In this document: piece by piece, positions 38,727 to 42,564 of the stretch
How the letters are laid out: each line of letters opens with the position of its first letter
How positions within the stretch are numbered: the first letter of the stretch is position 1
Origin: Labilithrix sp.
GTDB lineage: Bacteria; Myxococcota_A; Polyangia; Polyangiales; Polyangiaceae
Assembly: GCA_028287065.1 (NCBI GenBank)
Contig: JAQBQJ010000342.1
Location: forward strand, 1 to 42,564
Reading direction: 5' to 3'
DNA: 42,564 bases
Position numbers and translations under genes: made by a program
The notes under the pieces: generated by a model
Told to the model about the DNA's origin: nothing
The model's input: only the letters and a program-made list of their open reading frames with translations
Databases searched by the model: none

Positions 38727-39512
38727 ATGAATCGCCGCGCTCTTCTCGTCGCCTTCGTGGTCGGCATCTTAGGCGTGTTCCTGCTGCTGCTGTATCAGCG
38801 CCGGTTCGAGCTCGAAGCCTCGGGTGGTGAGAAGATCAAGCTTCTCATCGCGGTGAAGCGCGTCGAGCGAGGGAAGCCGATCACCGACGAGGCGATCTCG
38901 GTCCGCGAGGTTCCCCTCGCGTACGTCGACGATCGCTCGATCCGCGAGGTCGACAAGAACAAGATCCTGGGCTTGCGCCTCGGCACGACCGTCAAGGAGC
39001 AGCAGCTCCTCCTGTGGACCGACCTCGCGACGGGCTCGGACGACCGCAAGGAGCTCAGCTCGCTCGTCCTCCCGGGCTATCGCGCCGTCTCGATTCGCGC
39101 CGCGCGCGACGACACGAGCATCACGCTCCTGCGCCCCGGGGACTACGTCGACGTCATCGGCGTCCTCGGCGCCTCGAACGCGGAAGCGAAGAGCGCCGTC
39201 GTCCTCCTCCAGCGCGTGCTCGTCCTCGCGATGGGCAGCGAGACGTCGCCCGACGCGCTCGATCAGCGAGACAACCGCAATCAGGCGGAGAACCTCCTCA
39301 CGCTGAGCCTCACGCTGTCGGAGGCGCAGATCATCGCGCTCGCGGCCGAGCGCGGTCGGCTCGCGGTCGCCGTGCGCCATCCCGACGACCAGCAGAAGGC
39401 CGGCGTCACGGACATCAATTTCGACTCGCTGCTCGACGCGAAGAAGCGCGGCGAGATCAAGGGCGTGCGTGCCGGTAGCACCGCGCCTGTGAACATCACG
39501 GGTGGTCAGTGA
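38727..39512 (+). CDS. cpaB: Flp pilus assembly protein CpaB/RcpC
   Basis: MNRRALLVAFVVGILGVFLLLLYQRR..., LLIAVKRVERGKPITDEAISVREVPLAYV, RPGDYVDVIGVL. Confidence 0.92.
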   Translation: MNRRALLVAFVVGILGVFLLLLYQRRFELEASGGEKIKLLIAVKRVERGKPITDEAISVREVPLAYVDDRSIREVDKNKILGLRLGTTVKEQQLLLWTDLATGSDDRKELSSLVLPGYRAVSIRAARDDTSITLLRPGDYVDVIGVLGASNAEAKSAVVLLQRVLVLAMGSETSPDALDQRDNRNQAENLLTLSLTLSEAQIIALAAERGRLAVAVRHPDDQQKAGVTDINFDSLLDAKKRGEIKGVRAGSTAPVNITGGQ

Positions 39513-40879
39513 CACGAGCTCGTTCTGAAACACTCGCGCGCACGTTGCGCGCGTTCGGCCTCTGTTCGACGACGCGAGCGCTTGGTGCAGCGTTCGCGGG
39601 CATCGCCGCGTTCGCTGCCGTGAGCCTCGATGCTCGCCCCGCGTTCGCGCAGAAGAACGGCGCCGGCAATCACGAGGAGATCTCGCTCGCCGTCGGTGAG
39701 ACCAAGACGCTGCCCGCGGGCGGCGTGAAGGAGTACTCCGAAGGCGTCAAAGGCATCGTCGACGTCGTGCCCACGCCCGACGGCCGCACGTTCGTCATCA
39801 CCGGCAAGAAGCCCGGCACCACGACCCTTCTCCTCATCAAGAACGACGGCTCGCAGACCACGTTCGACATCTCCGTCGCCAACCGCAATCCGCAGCAGGT
39901 CGAGCGCGAGATCCAGAGCCTGCTCGAGCCTTTTCCGGGCGTGAAGAGCCGTCGCGTCGCCTCGCGCATCTTCATCGAAGGCGCCGTTCCGACGGACCAG
40001 GAATACAAGCGCATCCAGCAGATCATCGCGGTCTACGGCGGTCAGGTCGACTCGCTCGTCACCGTCGGCGTCGCCGAGCGCAAGCTCCTCATCCGTCTCG
40101 ATTTCTTCTTCGTCCAGTACTCGAAGACGTCCGGCTACAACGTCGGCGTCGGCTGGCCGGCGAACATCGGCGGAACCACGCAGGCCGGACAGCCGGTCGT
40201 GCAGAGCCAGTACACGTTCGACTTCATCTCGCGCACGACGCAGACGGCGCAGGCCTCGGTCGTCAATCAGCCGCTGCCGCGCCTCGACATCGCCGCGCGC
40301 CACGGTTGGGCGAAGGTGATGAAGCAGTCGAGCGTCATCACGGCGAACGGCAACGAGGCGACGTTCCAGAACGGCGGCGAGGTGAACTTCCTCCTCACCG
40401 GCATCGGTACCGCGTCGATCGTCGGCGTGAAGTTCGGCACGAACGTGACCGTGCTCCCGCGCTACGACTCCAACTCGCGCGACGTCGACATCAAGCTCGC
40501 GGCGGACGTCGCGGATCTCACGGCGCCGGCCACTGCGGGCGGTCCTCCAGGCCGCCTCACCACGAAGCTCGAGACGCAGGTCACGCTGAAGCTCGGTCAG
40601 GCGCTCATCCTGTCCGGCATCAAGACGTCGGCGCAGCAGCGCAACGTCGCCGGCCTCCCGGGTCTCAGCGAGATCCCCGTCATCGGTCTCCTCTTCGGCA
40701 CGCACGCGCAGGAGAAGCAGGACACCGAAGGCGCGGTCTTCATCGTCCCGAGCGTCGTCGACACGGTGCCGAAGAGCGCGCTCGAGCTCATCAACAACGC
40801 GATGGGGACCTACCGAGAGTTCGCAGGCGAGATCGAATACATCGACACGTACCCCAAGACTCCTCCGTCCGCGAAGTAG
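39509..40879 (+). CDS. cpaC: Flp pilus secretin CpaC/RcpA
   Basis: ORF 456 aa; ISLAVGETKTLPAGGV, GTTTLLLIKNDG, VASRIFIEGAVP, secretin AKVMKQSSVITANGNEATFQNGGEVNFL, LPGLSEIPVIGLLFGT. Confidence 0.95.
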   Translation: MTRARSETLARTLRAFGLCSTTRALGAAFAGIAAFAAVSLDARPAFAQKNGAGNHEEISLAVGETKTLPAGGVKEYSEGVKGIVDVVPTPDGRTFVITGKKPGTTTLLLIKNDGSQTTFDISVANRNPQQVEREIQSLLEPFPGVKSRRVASRIFIEGAVPTDQEYKRIQQIIAVYGGQVDSLVTVGVAERKLLIRLDFFFVQYSKTSGYNVGVGWPANIGGTTQAGQPVVQSQYTFDFISRTTQTAQASVVNQPLPRLDIAARHGWAKVMKQSSVITANGNEATFQNGGEVNFLLTGIGTASIVGVKFGTNVTVLPRYDSNSRDVDIKLAADVADLTAPATAGGPPGRLTTKLETQVTLKLGQALILSGIKTSAQQRNVAGLPGLSEIPVIGLLFGTHAQEKQDTEGAVFIVPSVVDTVPKSALELINNAMGTYREFAGEIEYIDTYPKTPPSAK

Positions 40880-40921
40880 CGGGCGGCGAAGTCACGGAGA
40901 GCAAGGCCGGAACGAATCACG

Positions 40922-42564
40922 ATGCATTTGCAAGTCGTCGTCCAATCAGACGATGGGATGCAGCGCACGGAGCTCTATCCGGCGAACGGTCCCCTCACGA
41001 TCGGTCGTCATCCGCAGTGCTCACTGCGGCTCGACAGCGATCTGGTCTCGCGCCAGCACGCCGTGATCCAGGCGGGGCACGGCACGCTGCGCGTGGAGGA
41101 CGTGTCGACCAACGGAACGATCGCCGGCGACCTCCTGCTCCGGCGTGACTCCGTCGAGGTGCCCTACGGCACGCCGATCGTCGTCGGAGACTTCACGGTC
41201 TTCGTCTATCCCGCGGAGCAGCAGAACGCCGCGGCGCTCGCCGCGCAGCATCCGCGGCACCCGCAGGCGCCGCTCGGGCCTCCTGGCGCGACCGGGCAGC
41301 ATCCCGTCCACGACACGCGCCAGCGCATGCCGTCGGGCGGACAGCAGAACGCGACGGTGCCGCCCGGTGCGCAGAACAGCCCGGCGAACGGCGTCAACGG
41401 CATGCTGGCGCGCAGCGGCTCCGGTCCGTACGGAACATCCGGCGCGGTGCCGGTCGTGACGGGAATGAATCCCGTCATCGCCCATGTCGGAGCGCAGCCG
41501 GGCTCGGGAGGCGTGCACCTCCCGGCGATGCGGAACGACGAGGCCAAGCACAAGGCGGAGGTCGATCTCCGTCGCGAGATCCACAAGCTGCTGCTCGAGC
41601 ACCTCGACCTCGCGACCATCGACGCGAAGAAGCTCGACGACCCGTCGATGCGTCCGAAGGTGCTGAACGCGCTTCGTCGCATCGTCGCGAGCCTCGAGAG
41701 CCGCATTCCTCGCGAGGTCCAGCCCGACACGCTCATCGGCGAGCTCGCGGACGAAGCGCTCGGCCTCGGCCCGCTCGAGCGCTTCCTCGCGGACCCGACC
41801 ATCACCGAGATCATGGTCGTGGACCCGAACACGATCTACATCGAGCAGCACGGCAAGATCACGCTGTCGCATGCGCGCTTCACCGACGACGAGCGCGTGC
41901 GCGCCGTCATCGAGCGCATCGTCACGCCGCTCGGTCGACGCATCGACGAGTCGTCACCGCTCGTCGACGCGCGACTCAAGGACGGCTCCCGCGTCAACGC
42001 CGTCATCCGTCCGATCGCGCTGCGCGGCTCGTGCATCACGATCCGGAAGTTCGCGAAGATCCCGCTCACGCTCGAGAAGATCGTGTCCTTCGGCACGATG
42101 ACCGAGCGCATGGGACGCTTCCTCACGCGCTGCGTGCACGCGAAGAAGAACATCGTCATCTCCGGCGGCACCGGCTCCGGAAAGACGACGCTGCTCAACG
42201 TGCTCTCGGGCGCGATCCCCGCCGAGGAGCGCATCGTCACCATCGAGGACGCCGCCGAGCTCCAGCTCAAGCAGCCGCACGTCGTCTCGATGGAAACGCG
42301 TCCCGCCAACCTCGAGGGACGAGGCGAGTACACGATCCGCGACCTCGTGAAGAACGCACTTCGTATGCGTCCCGACCGCATCGTCGTCGGAGAGTGCCGC
42401 GGCGGCGAAGCGCTCGACATGCTCCAGGCGATGAACACGGGCCACGACGGCTCGCTCTCGACGACGCACGCCAACTCGCCGAGGGAAGCCGTGAGCCGCC
42501 TCGAGACGCTCGGCCTCATGGCCGGCCTCGAGCTGCCGATGCGCGCGATTCGCGAGCATATCGC
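40922..42564 (+). CDS. cpaF: FHA domain fused to CpaF/TadA secretion ATPase, C-terminus cut by window edge
   Basis: Own translation of open frame: MHLQVVVQSDDGMQRTELYPANGPLTIGRHPQCSLRLDSDLVSRQHAVIQ...VSTNGT (FHA); ...NIVISGGTGSGKTTLLNVLSG (Walker A), IEDAAELQL, RMRPDRIVVGECRGGEALDMLQAMNTGHDGSLSTTHANS. Confidence 0.95.
   Translation, partial: MHLQVVVQSDDGMQRTELYPANGPLTIGRHPQCSLRLDSDLVSRQHAVIQAGHGTLRVEDVSTNGTIAGDLLLRRDSVEVPYGTPIVVGDFTVFVYPAEQQNAAALAAQHPRHPQAPLGPPGATGQHPVHDTRQRMPSGGQQNATVPPGAQNSPANGVNGMLARSGSGPYGTSGAVPVVTGMNPVIAHVGAQPGSGGVHLPAMRNDEAKHKAEVDLRREIHKLLLEHLDLATIDAKKLDDPSMRPKVLNALRRIVASLESRIPREVQPDTLIGELADEALGLGPLERFLADPTITEIMVVDPNTIYIEQHGKITLSHARFTDDERVRAVIERIVTPLGRRIDESSPLVDARLKDGSRVNAVIRPIALRGSCITIRKFAKIPLTLEKIVSFGTMTERMGRFLTRCVHAKKNIVISGGTGSGKTTLLNVLSGAIPAEERIVTIEDAAELQLKQPHVVSMETRPANLEGRGEYTIRDLVKNALRMRPDRIVVGECRGGEALDMLQAMNTGHDGSLSTTHANSPREAVSRLETLGLMAGLELPMRAIREHI

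Overview
High-GC chromosomal window with a Myxococcota/Polyangia-like gene style (many Cys-rich lipoproteins, kinase-like protein, Tad pilus, KamA, WYL regulator); the taxonomic assignment is inference. I support about 33 protein-coding genes and no rRNA, tRNA, CRISPR or transposase. Left to right: a Dam-type adenine methylase (cut by the window edge) downstream of a GldA/GldF/GldG/DUF4340 ABC operon; a SUMF1-like lipoprotein; enoyl-CoA hydratase; DUF3293; a two-component system; DUF1287; aroE-xseA-PH domain; a secreted CxxCH protein; a small Cys-rich lipoprotein behind a near-perfect sigma-54 promoter; biotin carboxylase; tandem Cys-rich lipoprotein paralogs; a hydrolase-like lipoprotein; metG coupled to a degenerate pseudokinase; thymidine phosphorylase; a c-type cytochrome lipoprotein; a WYL regulator; a saccharopine-dehydrogenase-like protein; KamA; and a Tad/Flp pilus locus ending in an FHA-CpaF fusion (cut by the window edge). 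Best leads: (1) a dispersed GATCGGT..CACGGA-(GGCCAC)n element present in at least three copies in unrelated genes, with related hexamer arrays elsewhere; (2) a roughly 99-nt hairpin made of the same type of hexamer sequence between convergent genes; (3) a sigma-54 promoter with an upstream dyad; (4) a C-lobe-only pseudokinase overlapping metG; (5) four consecutive palindromes upstream of the Flp pilin; (6) an unusual set of pilin-like proteins in the Tad locus; (7) a tandem family with a conserved cysteine pattern. All calls come from reading the sequence and the supplied ORF track; no searches were run.
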